64,000 nucleotides of DNA from Streptomyces sp. Sge12 (GTDB taxonomy: Bacteria; Actinomycetota; Actinomycetes; Streptomycetales; Streptomycetaceae). The stretch spans positions 1,922,001 through 1,986,000 of the forward strand of contig NZ_CP020555.1 in NCBI RefSeq assembly GCF_002080455.1, given 5' to 3'. This document shows positions 53,582-63,326 of the stretch, in pieces. A program made the position numbers and the translations under genes. The stretch's first letter is position 1, and the number at the start of each line of letters is the position of its first letter. The notes beneath the pieces were generated by a model. The model had not been told where the DNA came from. It ran no database searches and saw nothing but the letters and a program-made list of their open reading frames with translations.

Positions 53582-54442
53582 TCAGGCCCTGCTGATGTTG
53601 TAGGAGATGCCGCTGCCGGCGCAGCCTGCGTTCCGGTACGAGCCGGTGACGCGCCATCCCGTCGGGATGGGCGAGAAGGAGCACACGGACGCGTAGTTCG
53701 ACGTGGCGACGTTCGCGATGGTGTAAGCGACACCGGTACCGGCGCAACCGGCGCTGGAATAGGAACTGGTGACGACCCACCCGGTCGGAAGGGGCGAGAA
53801 GGAACACACCGTCGCGTAGTTCGATGTGGTGATCTTCGCAATGCTGTAGGCCACACCCGTACCGGCACAACCGGCACTCGAATACGAGCTGGTGACGACC
53901 CACCCGGCCGGAATCGGCGAGAACGAACACACCGTCGCATAGTTCGACGTCGCTACGTTCCCGATGCTGTAAGCCACACCCGTACCGGCGCAACCGGCGC
54001 TGGAATACGAGCTGGTGACGACCCAACCGGCCGGAATCGGCGAGAACGAACACACCGTCGCGTAATTCGACGTCGCTACATTCCCGATGCTGTAAGCCAC
54101 ACCCGAACCGGCACAACCGGCACTCGAATACGAGCTGGTGACGACCCAGCCGGCCGGAATCGGCGAGAACGAACACACGGTGAGAGCGGTCTGCCCGGTC
54201 GCATCGGCGATGGAGTACGCGACACCGGTGCCGGGGCAGCCTGCGCTCGAGTACGAGCTGGTGACGACCCACCCGGCCGGTATCGGGGAGTTGGAGCAGA
54301 CGATCGCGCTGCCCGCGAGCTTCTGCGGGGCGGCCTGTGACGGCGCGGCCGCCGCGGACATCATGCCCAGCAGCATCAATACAACCGTCACCACGTGCGG
54401 AATGCGGTTCCGTAAGGTTCTCAAAGCCGGCCTCATATTCAT
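53582..54442 (-). CDS. Secreted protein of six 41-residue cysteine-paired repeats; TTA codon
   Basis: 286 residues. ATG 54440-54442, signal peptide (core about 15-32, ending with Ala-rich SAAAAPSQA). From residue 48 on it is six tandem 41-residue repeats with Cys at 49/69, 90/110, 131/151, 172/192, 213/233 and 254/274, each pair exactly 20 apart and each repeat exactly 41 apart. A typical unit core is SPIPAGWVVTSSYSSAGC, followed by GTGVAYSI. Presumably each repeat carries one disulfide. I do not recognise the family. Codon 10 (54413-54415) is TTA, implying bldA dependence. Monocistronic. Confidence 0.7.
   Translation of the reverse strand: MNMRPALRTLRNRIPHVVTVVLMLLGMMSAAAAPSQAAPQKLAGSAIVCSNSPIPAGWVVTSSYSSAGCPGTGVAYSIADATGQTALTVCSFSPIPAGWVVTSSYSSAGCAGSGVAYSIGNVATSNYATVCSFSPIPAGWVVTSSYSSAGCAGTGVAYSIGNVATSNYATVCSFSPIPAGWVVTSSYSSAGCAGTGVAYSIAKITTSNYATVCSFSPLPTGWVVTSSYSSAGCAGTGVAYTIANVATSNYASVCSFSPIPTGWRVTGSYRNAGCAGSGISYNISRA
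53585..54301 (-). repeat. 123-bp tandem coding repeat, six copies
   Basis: Six in-frame copies of a 123-bp unit (41 codons). Internal copies are nearly identical at the DNA level, including synonymous sites, so duplication is recent or maintained by gene conversion; the terminal copies are more diverged. Confidence 0.8.
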
Positions 54443-54676
54443 CTCTGCGCTTACGCTCGACGACTGCGTCGATGCAGCTGAGATGGTGTCAGAGACGCAC
54501 CGGGCGTACCAGTGCAGAGAAGAGCAACCCCCTCTGCGAAGGTTGCCGCCTGGCCCGATCTGATCGGCGGCTGCCCTGATGGAGACGGTTCCGCCGCAGC
54601 GTCGTCGCCGAGAACGACGTGATCAAGTCGTTCTCGGCGATCCACGGCGTACGCATGCGCGGCCGGCGACGGCGGC

Positions 54677-55513
54677 TCAGGCCGCCTGGGGGGTGAAGGG
54701 GTGGAGGGAGTCCCTGCCCGGTTCGACGATGCCGTAGGTGCTCTCCGGGACCTCGTTCCAGGCGCCCGGCAGGTCACCGAGGGGTTCGGAGACGACCAGG
54801 CGGGTGTCGTCCGAGACCTCCTGGAGGAAGGCCATGTCCGGGTGCAGCCTGCGCAGCGCGTCCACGCGGCTGCTGTAGAAGAGCGTCCGCGACGCGCCCT
54901 GGCTGGAGTAGCGGAAGGCCCACAGGCGTTCGCCGTCGCTGATGGCGAGCGTCATCTGGATCGGGTACTCCACACCGTGCTCGTGGCCGATGCGTTCCAC
55001 CACGCCCGTCATCCGGGCCACCGCGCCCGGCGGGTCCTCCTCCAGGCCGTAGGTGAGCGCCAGGTGGAACATCACCTCCGAGTCCGTCGTCCCCTCGACA
55101 TTGGGATACAGCGCGGGGTCGATCAGCAGTGTGAGTTCCCGCCGCATGCGGTGGAATTCGGCGATGGCCCCGTTGTGCATGAACATCCAGCGGCCGTGCC
55201 GGAAGGGGTGACAGTTCGTCTGCTGCACCGCCGTCCCGGTCGACGCCCGGATGTGGGCGAAGAACAGCGGAGAGCGGACGTGGTCCGCGATCTCCCGCAG
55301 GTTGCGGTTGTTCCAGGCGGGGCCGATCTCCCTGAGCAGCGCCGGGGTGCCCGTGTGCTCCTCGGTGTACCAGCCGACGCCGAAGCCGTCGCCGTTCGTC
55401 GTCTCCACGCCCATCTTGGAGTGCAGGCTCTGGTCGATCAGGGAGTGGGCCGGTTTGTAGAGGATGGTTTCGAGCAGCAGGGGTGTTCCCGAATACGCGA
55501 GCCATCGACACAT
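54677..55513 (-). CDS. Class II glutamine amidotransferase (YafJ/EgtC-like)
   Basis: 278 residues, ATG 55511-55513. N-terminal nucleophile Cys at position 2 after Met removal (MCRWLAYSG), followed by the Ntn-fold sequence NGDGFGVGWYTEE, FAHIRASTGTAVQQTNCHPF and RHGRWMFMHNGAIAEF (Asn and Gly of the oxyanion site). It belongs to the GATase_4 family containing YafJ and EgtC. The expected chemistry is hydrolysis of an amide with glutamine-like or gamma-glutamyl substrates. No EgtB or EgtD genes are nearby, so ergothioneine synthesis cannot be claimed. Confidence 0.85.
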   Translation of the reverse strand: MCRWLAYSGTPLLLETILYKPAHSLIDQSLHSKMGVETTNGDGFGVGWYTEEHTGTPALLREIGPAWNNRNLREIADHVRSPLFFAHIRASTGTAVQQTNCHPFRHGRWMFMHNGAIAEFHRMRRELTLLIDPALYPNVEGTTDSEVMFHLALTYGLEEDPPGAVARMTGVVERIGHEHGVEYPIQMTLAISDGERLWAFRYSSQGASRTLFYSSRVDALRRLHPDMAFLQEVSDDTRLVVSEPLGDLPGAWNEVPESTYGIVEPGRDSLHPFTPQAA

Positions 55514-55697
55514 GAGCGATCACCTCGGGGTGCAACGCACGGTAGCCCTATCCATTGTGGGGTCACCCCCTGGTGATCGCCACGCCAGCGGGACCGGGAT
55601 CAGGCCACTGTTCGGCCTGATGGGGCCCATGTCCTCGCCAGGGGCGCCGCGGGCGCGGCAGAATCGGGATTCCGTAGGACGAAGGGGCGGGGCGGCC

Positions 55698-57098
55698 ATG
55701 GCGATGGGAACGAACTCCGGCGTGGACACGGGGTCGGAGGTGCCGGGGCTGGCCGGGGTGCCGTTGCTCGGGTCGCTCTTCGACCTGAAGTCCGACTCGC
55801 TCGGCACCTATCTGCGGGCCCAGCACCGGCACGGTGACCTGGTACGGATCACGGCCGGTCCGCCCGGCATGCGCGCCGAGTTGTACTGCGTCTTCTCCCC
55901 CGCGGGCGCCCAGCAGGTGCTCGCCACCGACGCGGCCCGCTTCCGCAAGGACAACCACTTCTACCAGGAGGTGCGGGACTCCTTCGGCAACGGGCTGCTG
56001 ACCAGTCAGGACGAGGACTACCTGCGCCAACGCAGGCTCGTGCAGCCGCTGTTCACCCGGCGCCGGGTGGACGGCTACGCCGAGGCGGTCGCCGCCGAGA
56101 CCGACGCGGTCATCGCCTCCTGGGGCCAGGCCCTCGACGGCGTCGTCGACGTCTCCGACGAGATGATGCACCTCGCCCTGCGCGCCGTCGCCCGCATCCT
56201 GTTCGGCACCGACGTCGAGGCCACCGCCGACGTGGTGGCCGAATGCTTCCCGGTGATCACCGACTACGTGCTGCGCCGCGGCTACTCCCCCGCGAACATC
56301 CCGCGCCACTGGCCCACCCCCGGGAACCGGCGGGCGGCCGCCGCGATGGACGAGCTGTACGGGGTCTGCGACAGGATCATCGCGCAGCGCCGGCGGGCCC
56401 CCGGCGCCGGTGCCGGGTCCCCCGGCGAGGACCTGCTGTCGCTGCTCGCCGCCGCCAAGAGCTCCGACGACGGGGAGTTCGACGCCTCCGAGCTGCGCGA
56501 CCAGGTGCTGATCTTCCTCCTGGCCGGGCACGAGACGACCGCCACCTCCCTCTGCTTCGCCCTGCACCTGCTGGCCCGCCACCCCGAGCAGCAGGACCGG
56601 GCTCGCGAGGAGGTCTCCCGCGTACTGGGCGGCCGTACGCCCGGGGCCGCGGACCTGGACCGGCTCCCGTACCTCACCCAGGTGCTCAAGGAGGCGATGC
56701 GGCTCTATCCGGCCGCGCCGGTCATCGGGCGCAAGGCCGTCGCCGCCACCCGGATCGGGGAGCACACCATCCCCGCCGGCGCGGACGTGATCCTGGCACC
56801 GTGGGTGACGCACCGCCACCCCGCGTACTGGCCGGACCCGGACCGTTTCGACCCCGAGCGCTTCACTCCCGAGGCGGAGGCGGGGCGGCCGCGCTACGCG
56901 TGGTTCCCGTTCGGCGGGGGTCCGCGGGCCTGTATCGGACAGCACTTCTCGATGCTGGAGTCGGTGATCGCGCTGGCGATGATCCTGCGGGCGTACGCGT
57001 TCGAGGCCGTGGACACCGAGATCCCGGTCGGCGCCGGGATCACCCTGCGGACCGACGGACCGGCGCGCTGCCGGATCCGTCGCCTGGACGCCCGCTAG
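55698..57098 (+). CDS. Cytochrome P450
   Basis: 466 residues from ATG 55698. P450 motifs: I-helix AGHETTATS (about 276-284, O2 activation Thr), K-helix EAMR, the PERF-type RFDPERF, and the haem loop FPFGGGPRACIGQ with axial C412. Length and motif spacing are those of long bacterial class P450s such as CYP110 or CYP170 relatives. No ferredoxin, reductase or terpene synthase is adjacent, so the electron source and substrate are unknown. A monooxygenase of a hydrophobic substrate is expected. Confidence 0.9.
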   Translation: MAMGTNSGVDTGSEVPGLAGVPLLGSLFDLKSDSLGTYLRAQHRHGDLVRITAGPPGMRAELYCVFSPAGAQQVLATDAARFRKDNHFYQEVRDSFGNGLLTSQDEDYLRQRRLVQPLFTRRRVDGYAEAVAAETDAVIASWGQALDGVVDVSDEMMHLALRAVARILFGTDVEATADVVAECFPVITDYVLRRGYSPANIPRHWPTPGNRRAAAAMDELYGVCDRIIAQRRRAPGAGAGSPGEDLLSLLAAAKSSDDGEFDASELRDQVLIFLLAGHETTATSLCFALHLLARHPEQQDRAREEVSRVLGGRTPGAADLDRLPYLTQVLKEAMRLYPAAPVIGRKAVAATRIGEHTIPAGADVILAPWVTHRHPAYWPDPDRFDPERFTPEAEAGRPRYAWFPFGGGPRACIGQHFSMLESVIALAMILRAYAFEAVDTEIPVGAGITLRTDGPARCRIRRLDAR

Positions 57099-57154
57099 CG
57101 CGCGCCGGTCCCGGATATTGAGATGCGGGCAGGTCAGAGCAGGTAATAGGGTCG

Positions 57155-57664
57155 ATGCCCGTGGAACCACTCACCGAGAAACAGATCCGTGCATCCTTCG
57201 TGAACTGCACCAAGGGCGAGGCGGCGCGGCTGCGACTGCCGCTCGACTTCACCGAACTGCCCTGGAAGGACCTGGATTTCCTGGGGTGGGTGGACCCGGG
57301 CGCGCCGCTGCGTGCGCATCTCGTACTGCCCCGGGAGGACGGCCCGCTGGGGATCTCGCTGCGCGTACCGTCCGTGGGCCGCACCAGCGTGGTGAAGTCC
57401 AGCCTGTGCCAGATCTGTCTGACCGGGCACGCCTCCTCCGGGGTCACCCTGCTGGCCGCCCCGCTCGCGGGCGCGCGCGGGCGTGAGGGCAACACGGTCG
57501 GCACCTACATCTGCGCGGACCTGGCCTGCCCCCTGTACGTGCGCGGCAAGCGGCAGCCGAAGCTGCGGGCCGGGCGCTACGAGGAGTCCCTGACGCTGGA
57601 CGAGCGGCTGGCCCGGATGTCCGAGAACCTGGACGCCTTCGTGGCCCGCGTCACCGGGACCTGA
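57155..57664 (+). CDS. FBP-domain (elongation factor G-binding, FusB-like) zinc protein
   Basis: 169 residues, ATG 57155; GTG 57161 is also in frame. The C-terminal half has a treble-clef zinc site with C85-x-x-C88 and C120-x4-C125 (SSLCQICLTGHA and YICADLACPLYVRGKRQ), as in FBP_C and the ribosome-rescue factor FusB, which binds EF-G. N-terminal part is helical: LTEKQIRASFVNCTKGEAARL. In other bacteria such proteins free EF-G stalled by fusidic acid. Resistance is not shown here; a ribosome-linked EF-G-binding role is the sequence-based inference. Confidence 0.75.
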   Translation: MPVEPLTEKQIRASFVNCTKGEAARLRLPLDFTELPWKDLDFLGWVDPGAPLRAHLVLPREDGPLGISLRVPSVGRTSVVKSSLCQICLTGHASSGVTLLAAPLAGARGREGNTVGTYICADLACPLYVRGKRQPKLRAGRYEESLTLDERLARMSENLDAFVARVTGT

Positions 57665-57690
57665 GCACATGCGGCCGGCCCGCGTACGGC

Positions 57691-59244
57691 CTACGTGCGG
57701 TCGGCCGCCGGTTTGTGGTTGCCCTGGAGGCGTTCCAGGTCCGAGGGGCGGACCTGGATGACGAACAGCGCGATCACCGCCCCGACCAGGGTGAACAGCG
57801 AGGCCACGACGAAGGCCGAGGTAATGCCCGAGGTGAGGACCTGGTCGCCCCACGGCTTCGGGAGCTGCCCGGTGCGCGCGAAGAAGGCCTTCTGTACGGG
57901 GCTCGCGGTGCTGAGGAAGGCGGGCACCTGCTCCTTGGCCTCGTTGCGGCTCGCCGTGCCGTAGACGGTCACCAGGATCGACAGGCCCAGCGAGCCGCCC
58001 ACCTGCTGCATCGTGTTCAGCAGACCGGACGCGGCGCCCGACTCCCGGTCGGTGACGTTGGACAGGGCCATCAGCGTCAGCGAGACGAACTGCAGGCCCA
58101 TGCCGAGGGCGAAGAGCAGCATCGGGCCCAGGATGCTGCCCAGGTACGTCGAGTGGACGTCGATCTGCGTCAGCCAGGCCAGGCCGGCCGCCGAGGACAG
58201 CGCGCCGGTGACCATGAAGGGCTTGGGCCCGAACCTCGGCAGCAGCTTCGCGGTGAGGCCGGCGCCCACCGCGATCACCGCGCTGACGGGCAGGAAGGCG
58301 AGGCCGGCCTGGATCGGGCTGAAGCCCAGCACGATCTGCACGAAGAGGGTCAGGAAGAAGAACATGCCGAAGATCGCGCAGGCGAGCATGAGCATGATGC
58401 CGTAGGTCCCGGACCGGTTGCGGTCGGCGAACATGTGCAGCGGGGTGATCGGCTGGGGCGAGCGGCGCTCGTTGAGGATGAACAGGGACAGCAGGACCAC
58501 GGCCGCACCGAAGGAGCCCAGCGTGACCGGGTCGCGCCAGCCCTCCTGGGAAGCCCGGATGAAGCCGTAGACGAGCGAGACCATGCCCAGGGTGGACAGC
58601 AGCGCGCCCGCGAAGTCGAAGTGCCCGGGATGGCGTTCGGACTCGTGCAGCACCTTGACGGCCAGTACCGCGATCACGATGGCGATGGGGACGTTGACGA
58701 AGAGCACCCAGCGCCAGTCGAGCCATTCGACGAGGATGCCGCCCGCGAGGAGTCCGATGGCGCCGCCGGCGGCCGAGACGCCGGCGAACACGCCGAACGC
58801 CCGGTTGCGGGCGGGGCCTTCGCGGAAGGTGGTGGTGATCAGCGCGAGGGAGGTCGGCGAGGCGATGGCGCCGCCGGCGCCCTGGAGGGCACGCGCGGCC
58901 ATCAACTGGCCTTCGTTCTGGGCCAGTCCGCCCAGGAGCGAGGCGAGCCCGAACAGCAGGACGCCGAAGATGAAGACGCGTTTGCGGCCGAGGATGTCAC
59001 CGGTGCGGCCACCCAGGAGCAGCAGTCCGCCGAAGGCGAGAGTGTAGGCGTTGACGACCCAGGACAGGCTCTCGGTCGAGAAGTTGAGCGCGCTCTGGAT
59101 GTGCGGCAGCGCGATGTTCACGATCGTGATGTCGAGAACCACCATGAGCTGACAGGAGGCGATGACGAACAGGGCGAGTCCGTTGCCGCTTCCGCGGACC
59201 TTGCCGTCGGTCCCGTTACTGCTCGGCGATGCGTTCGGGTGCAC
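57691..59244 (-). CDS. MFS drug efflux transporter (DHA2, EmrB/QacA type)
   Basis: 517 residues, GTG 59242-59244. About 14 membrane helices; DHA2 markers VVLDITIVNIALPHIQSAL in TM1, GRTGDILGRKRVF after TM2 (motif A), GGAIASPTSLALI and GLLAGGILVEWLDWRWVLFVNVPI (motif C region). A proton-driven exporter of hydrophobic drugs or metabolites. Divergent from the S9 peptidase with a perfect inverted repeat in the shared 83-nt region, suggesting a common regulator. Confidence 0.9.
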   Translation of the reverse strand: MHPNASPSSNGTDGKVRGSGNGLALFVIASCQLMVVLDITIVNIALPHIQSALNFSTESLSWVVNAYTLAFGGLLLLGGRTGDILGRKRVFIFGVLLFGLASLLGGLAQNEGQLMAARALQGAGGAIASPTSLALITTTFREGPARNRAFGVFAGVSAAGGAIGLLAGGILVEWLDWRWVLFVNVPIAIVIAVLAVKVLHESERHPGHFDFAGALLSTLGMVSLVYGFIRASQEGWRDPVTLGSFGAAVVLLSLFILNERRSPQPITPLHMFADRNRSGTYGIMLMLACAIFGMFFFLTLFVQIVLGFSPIQAGLAFLPVSAVIAVGAGLTAKLLPRFGPKPFMVTGALSSAAGLAWLTQIDVHSTYLGSILGPMLLFALGMGLQFVSLTLMALSNVTDRESGAASGLLNTMQQVGGSLGLSILVTVYGTASRNEAKEQVPAFLSTASPVQKAFFARTGQLPKPWGDQVLTSGITSAFVVASLFTLVGAVIALFVIQVRPSDLERLQGNHKPAADRT

Positions 59245-59299
59245 CCTTTCGACGCTAAGCCCGCACTCCTGGGGTCACCACTCGAACAGCCTAGTAGTG

Positions 59300-59318
59300 G
59301 TGACATTTCACATGTCAC
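59300..59318. promoter_or_regulatory. Operator-like palindrome between MFS efflux and S9 peptidase genes
   Basis: GTGACAT (59300-59306) and ATGTCAC (59312-59318) are perfect 7-bp inverted arms with a 5-nt spacer, extended by an imperfect TAGT/ACTA. It lies 9 nt upstream of the S9 start and 55 nt upstream of the efflux gene start. Likely site for a repressor serving both genes, which is not encoded adjacent to them. Confidence 0.5.
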
Positions 59319-59327
59319 ACTACGATC

Positions 59328-61385
59328 ATGGATGACTTCCTCAGGCTCTCCGCGGCCACGGCCCGCTTCACCCACGGCGCCCCGCGCGCCTTCTCCTTCG
59401 GGGACGAAGGCCGTCTGCTCTGGTTCCTCCGGTCGACCGGCCCCACCGACGCCTTCGACAGCCTCTGGGTGCTCGACACCACCACCGGCGCCGAGACCCG
59501 GCTCGCCGATCCCCGCGAGCTGTGCCCCGAGCCGGGCCCCCTCCCGGTGGCCGAACGCCGGCTGCGCGAGCGGACCCGGCTCGTCGCCGCCGGAATCGGC
59601 TCCTACGCCCTCTCCGGCGACGGCCTGCGCGCCGTCTTCGCGCTGTACGGACGCCTCTTCGAGGTCGCCGCGGACGGATCCGGGGCGCCCGCCGAGATCC
59701 CGGCCGCCGGACCCGCGCTGGACCCGCGGCCGAACGCCGACGGCTCGCGCACCGCCTACGTCGCCGACGACGTCCTGTACGTCGCCCCGGGCGGCCGGAT
59801 CAGCCCCGACGACGGGGCCCGCTGGGGCCTCGCCGAATTCGCCGCCGCCGAGGAGCTCGGCCGTACCCGCGGCCACTGGTGGTCCCCGGACGGGACCACC
59901 CTGCTGGCCGCCCGCGTGGACGAATCCGCCCTCCAGCGGCGCTGGTTCGCCGACCCGGCGCACCCCGAACGGCCCGCCGAGGACTTCGCCTACCCCGAGG
60001 CGGGCGGACCCAACGCCGACGTCCAGCTGTGGGTGCTCGGCGACGGCGGGGCCCGGATACGGCTCGACTGGGACGCCGAGACCTACCCGTACGTCTCCGA
60101 CGCGGGCTGGGAATCCGGGAGCGAGATCCTGCTCACCGTCCATGACCGGCTCCAGCAGAACGCCCTGCTGCTCTCCGCCGACCCGGCCACCGGCCGCACC
60201 CGGGAGCTGTCGCGCACCACCCACCCGCACTGGGTGGACCCGCTGGTCCCCGGCACCCCGGCCCGCCTCGCCGACGGGCGGATCCTGACCGCCGCCGACA
60301 CCCCGGGCGGCGCCGCCCGCGCCCTCGCGGTGGACGGCGAACTGCTCACCGGGGACGGGATACAGGTCCGCGCCGTGGCCGGGGTGCACGAGGGCGGGCT
60401 GCTGATCGAGGCGGGCCTGCGCGACCCGTCCGAGCAGCAGGTCCTGTTGCTCGACCCGGACACCGGGGAACTGACCCCGCTCGCGGCGGGGCCCGGTGTG
60501 CACACCGTGTCCGCATCGGCCGGGACCCTCCTGCTGACCTGCGCCGACGCCGACGGGGTACGGCGCACCGTACGCACCCCCGACGGGCGGGAGTTCACCC
60601 CCGCCGACCTGTCCGAGCCGCTGCCGTACCGGGTGGAGGCGATCCTGGAGCGGGTCACCGAGCACGGCGTCCCCACCGCCCTCGTACTGCCCCGCGACCA
60701 CGTCCCCGGCCGGCGGCTGCCCGTCCTGGTCGACGGCTACGGCGGCCCCGGCGCGCAGGACATCACCGCCGACCAGCGCCGCCGCCAGCACCGCCAGTGG
60801 TGGGCCGACCAGGGCTTCGCGGTGGTGACCGTCGACAACCGGGGGACCCCGTACGTCTCCCCCGCCTACACGCACGCCATGTACCGCGGCTTCTCCGGGG
60901 TCACCCTCGACGACCAGGTCGCGGCGCTCCATGCGCTCGCCGCCCGCCACACCGACCTCGACCTCGGCCGGGTCGGGGTGCGCGGCTGGTCGTACGGCGG
61001 CTACCTCGCGGCCATGGCCGTGCTGCGCCGCCCGGACGTCTTCCACGCGGCGGCGGCCGGGGCCGCGCCGACCGATTTCCGGCACTACGACACGGCGTAC
61101 ACCGAGCGGTACCTCGGTCTCCCGCAGGACCACCCGGAGGTCTACGAGCGGGACTCGCTGCTGCCCGACGCCCCCGGGCTGTCCCGCCCGCTGCTGCTGA
61201 TCACGGGCCTGGCCGACGACAACGTCCACCCGTCCCACACCCTGCGCCTCTCCCAGGCCCTGACGGACGCGGGCCGCCCGCACCAGCTGCTGGCCCTGCC
61301 CGGCGTCACGCACATGGCCCCGGGCGGCACCCGGGAGAAGCTGATGGCCCTGGAGCTGGCGTTCTTCCGCCGCGAACTGGCCTGA
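59328..61385 (+). CDS. S9 family (dipeptidyl-aminopeptidase / prolyl oligopeptidase-like) serine peptidase
   Basis: 685 residues, ATG 59328. A beta-propeller (about 15-430) with repeats such as GHWWSPDGTTLLAARVDES precedes the alpha/beta-hydrolase catalytic domain with nucleophile S555 in GWSYGG, charge relay D631 in GLADDNVHP (D630-D631) and H662 in GVTHMAP. It should cleave short peptides, probably with post-proline specificity, in the cytoplasm since no signal peptide is present. No ribosome site, and a palindrome sits directly before the ATG, consistent with repression. Confidence 0.9.
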   Translation: MDDFLRLSAATARFTHGAPRAFSFGDEGRLLWFLRSTGPTDAFDSLWVLDTTTGAETRLADPRELCPEPGPLPVAERRLRERTRLVAAGIGSYALSGDGLRAVFALYGRLFEVAADGSGAPAEIPAAGPALDPRPNADGSRTAYVADDVLYVAPGGRISPDDGARWGLAEFAAAEELGRTRGHWWSPDGTTLLAARVDESALQRRWFADPAHPERPAEDFAYPEAGGPNADVQLWVLGDGGARIRLDWDAETYPYVSDAGWESGSEILLTVHDRLQQNALLLSADPATGRTRELSRTTHPHWVDPLVPGTPARLADGRILTAADTPGGAARALAVDGELLTGDGIQVRAVAGVHEGGLLIEAGLRDPSEQQVLLLDPDTGELTPLAAGPGVHTVSASAGTLLLTCADADGVRRTVRTPDGREFTPADLSEPLPYRVEAILERVTEHGVPTALVLPRDHVPGRRLPVLVDGYGGPGAQDITADQRRRQHRQWWADQGFAVVTVDNRGTPYVSPAYTHAMYRGFSGVTLDDQVAALHALAARHTDLDLGRVGVRGWSYGGYLAAMAVLRRPDVFHAAAAGAAPTDFRHYDTAYTERYLGLPQDHPEVYERDSLLPDAPGLSRPLLLITGLADDNVHPSHTLRLSQALTDAGRPHQLLALPGVTHMAPGGTREKLMALELAFFRRELA

Positions 61386-61401
61386 GGGACAACAGCCGCA
61401 C

Positions 61402-62070
61402 TCACACCGCCGCGTCCCCGGGCACACCCGCCGCGAAGGCGAGGATGGCGGGAACCGCTTCGCGCAGGCTCGCGAAGTGCCGGTGCACCCCGTGCACCGG
61501 GGACGCGGTGTTGACCCCCCACACCGTCATGCCGGCCCGCAGCCCGGACTCGACGCCGGACGGGGCGTCCTCGATGACCAGGCAGTCCTGCGGCGCGGCG
61601 CCCAGCCGGGCCGCCGCCAGGAGGTAGGGGACGGGTGAGGGCTTGCCCTCGTCGACGGCGGCGGCATCCACGACCAGGCCCGGGAGCGGCAGGCCCGTCC
61701 GGGCGAACCGGCCGCGCACCCGGTGTTCGTAGTTCGAGGTCACCAGGGCCCAGCGCGCCGCGGGCAGGCCGGACAGCAGCTCCGCCGCTCCGTCGAAGGC
61801 GGTGTAGTCACCGGTCCGGACGTCTTCGTCCTCCAGCGCGTGCAACGCGGCCAGGCACGCCCGCGGGTCCTGCTCGGGGGCCACCGCCGCGAACGTCTCC
61901 ATCGGGCGCGTGCGCAGCGCCACCGCGTACACGGCCGCGGGGTCGAGTCCGTACCGGGCCGCCCAGGTCTCCCAGACGCGGCGCTGGTTGGCCACCGCGT
62001 CGATGAGCGTCCCGTCGACGTCGAAGAGGACATGGCGCGCGGAGCCCGGCCGGGCCGATGTGTTGGTCAC
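61402..62070 (-). CDS. HAD superfamily hydrolase (phosphoglycolate phosphatase-like)
   Basis: 222 residues, GTG 62068-62070. HAD motif I DVDGTLID (nucleophile Asp in VLFDVDGT), motif II ALVTSNY, motif III Lys in DEGKPSP, motif IV VIEDAPSGVESGLRAG. The cap domain of about 70 residues after motif I is subfamily I, as in beta-phosphoglucomutase and sugar phosphatases. A small-molecule phosphatase; the substrate is unknown. Convergent with the S9 peptidase, 16 nt apart. Confidence 0.85.
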   Translation of the reverse strand: MTNTSARPGSARHVLFDVDGTLIDAVANQRRVWETWAARYGLDPAAVYAVALRTRPMETFAAVAPEQDPRACLAALHALEDEDVRTGDYTAFDGAAELLSGLPAARWALVTSNYEHRVRGRFARTGLPLPGLVVDAAAVDEGKPSPVPYLLAAARLGAAPQDCLVIEDAPSGVESGLRAGMTVWGVNTASPVHGVHRHFASLREAVPAILAFAAGVPGDAAV

Positions 62071-62135
62071 GGCGCGATCATGCCATCAGCGCCTCGCCCG
62101 GCGGACGGCGGCCGTGGCGGGCGGCACTGGAGGGC

Positions 62136-62210
62136 GGGACGGCGGAAGAGGGGACGGCGGAAGAGGGGACGGCGGAAGACGGGACGGCGGAAGACGGGAC
62201 GGCGGAAGGA
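62136..62210. repeat. Five 15-bp tandem repeats
   Basis: Five units of GGGACGGCGGAAGAG (the last three vary at positions 14-15) at 62136-62150, 62151-62165, 62166-62180, 62181-62195 and 62196-62210, in the 194-nt region between the HAD and ABC ATPase genes. Noncoding; the last unit leads into a terminator stem. Confidence 0.85.
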
Positions 62211-62244
62211 CCCGGGGGCGATGGCGCCGGCCCCGGGTCCTTCC
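62204..62244. terminator. 14-bp hairpin terminator
   Basis: GGAAGGACCCGGGG (62204-62217) and CCCCGGGTCCTTCC (62231-62244) are perfect complements, 21 nt beyond the stop of the oligopeptide ABC ATPase (minus strand). The left arm continues from the 15-bp repeat array. Confidence 0.75.
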
Positions 62245-62264
62245 CTTTCCTCCCCGGCTCCCCG

Positions 62265-63322
<1,058 letters not shown>

Positions 63323-63326
<4 letters not shown>

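Noticed and set aside
53585..54301. 123-bp repeats as a CRISPR or satellite
   Set aside because: They are an in-frame protein repeat with conserved cysteines and a signal peptide.
54677..55513. Ergothioneine biosynthesis (EgtC) assignment
   Set aside because: No egtA, egtB, egtD or egtE-like gene is in the window, so the broad class II amidotransferase call is safer.
55698..57098. A secondary-metabolite cluster around the P450
   Set aside because: Neighbours are an amidotransferase, an EF-G-binding protein and an efflux pump, with no synthase or tailoring set.
62071..62264. A repetitive Gly/Thr/Ala/Glu protein encoded by the 15-bp repeats
   Set aside because: The frame has no ribosome site, overlaps the HAD gene start and a terminator, and is explained by a 15-bp unit being a multiple of three.
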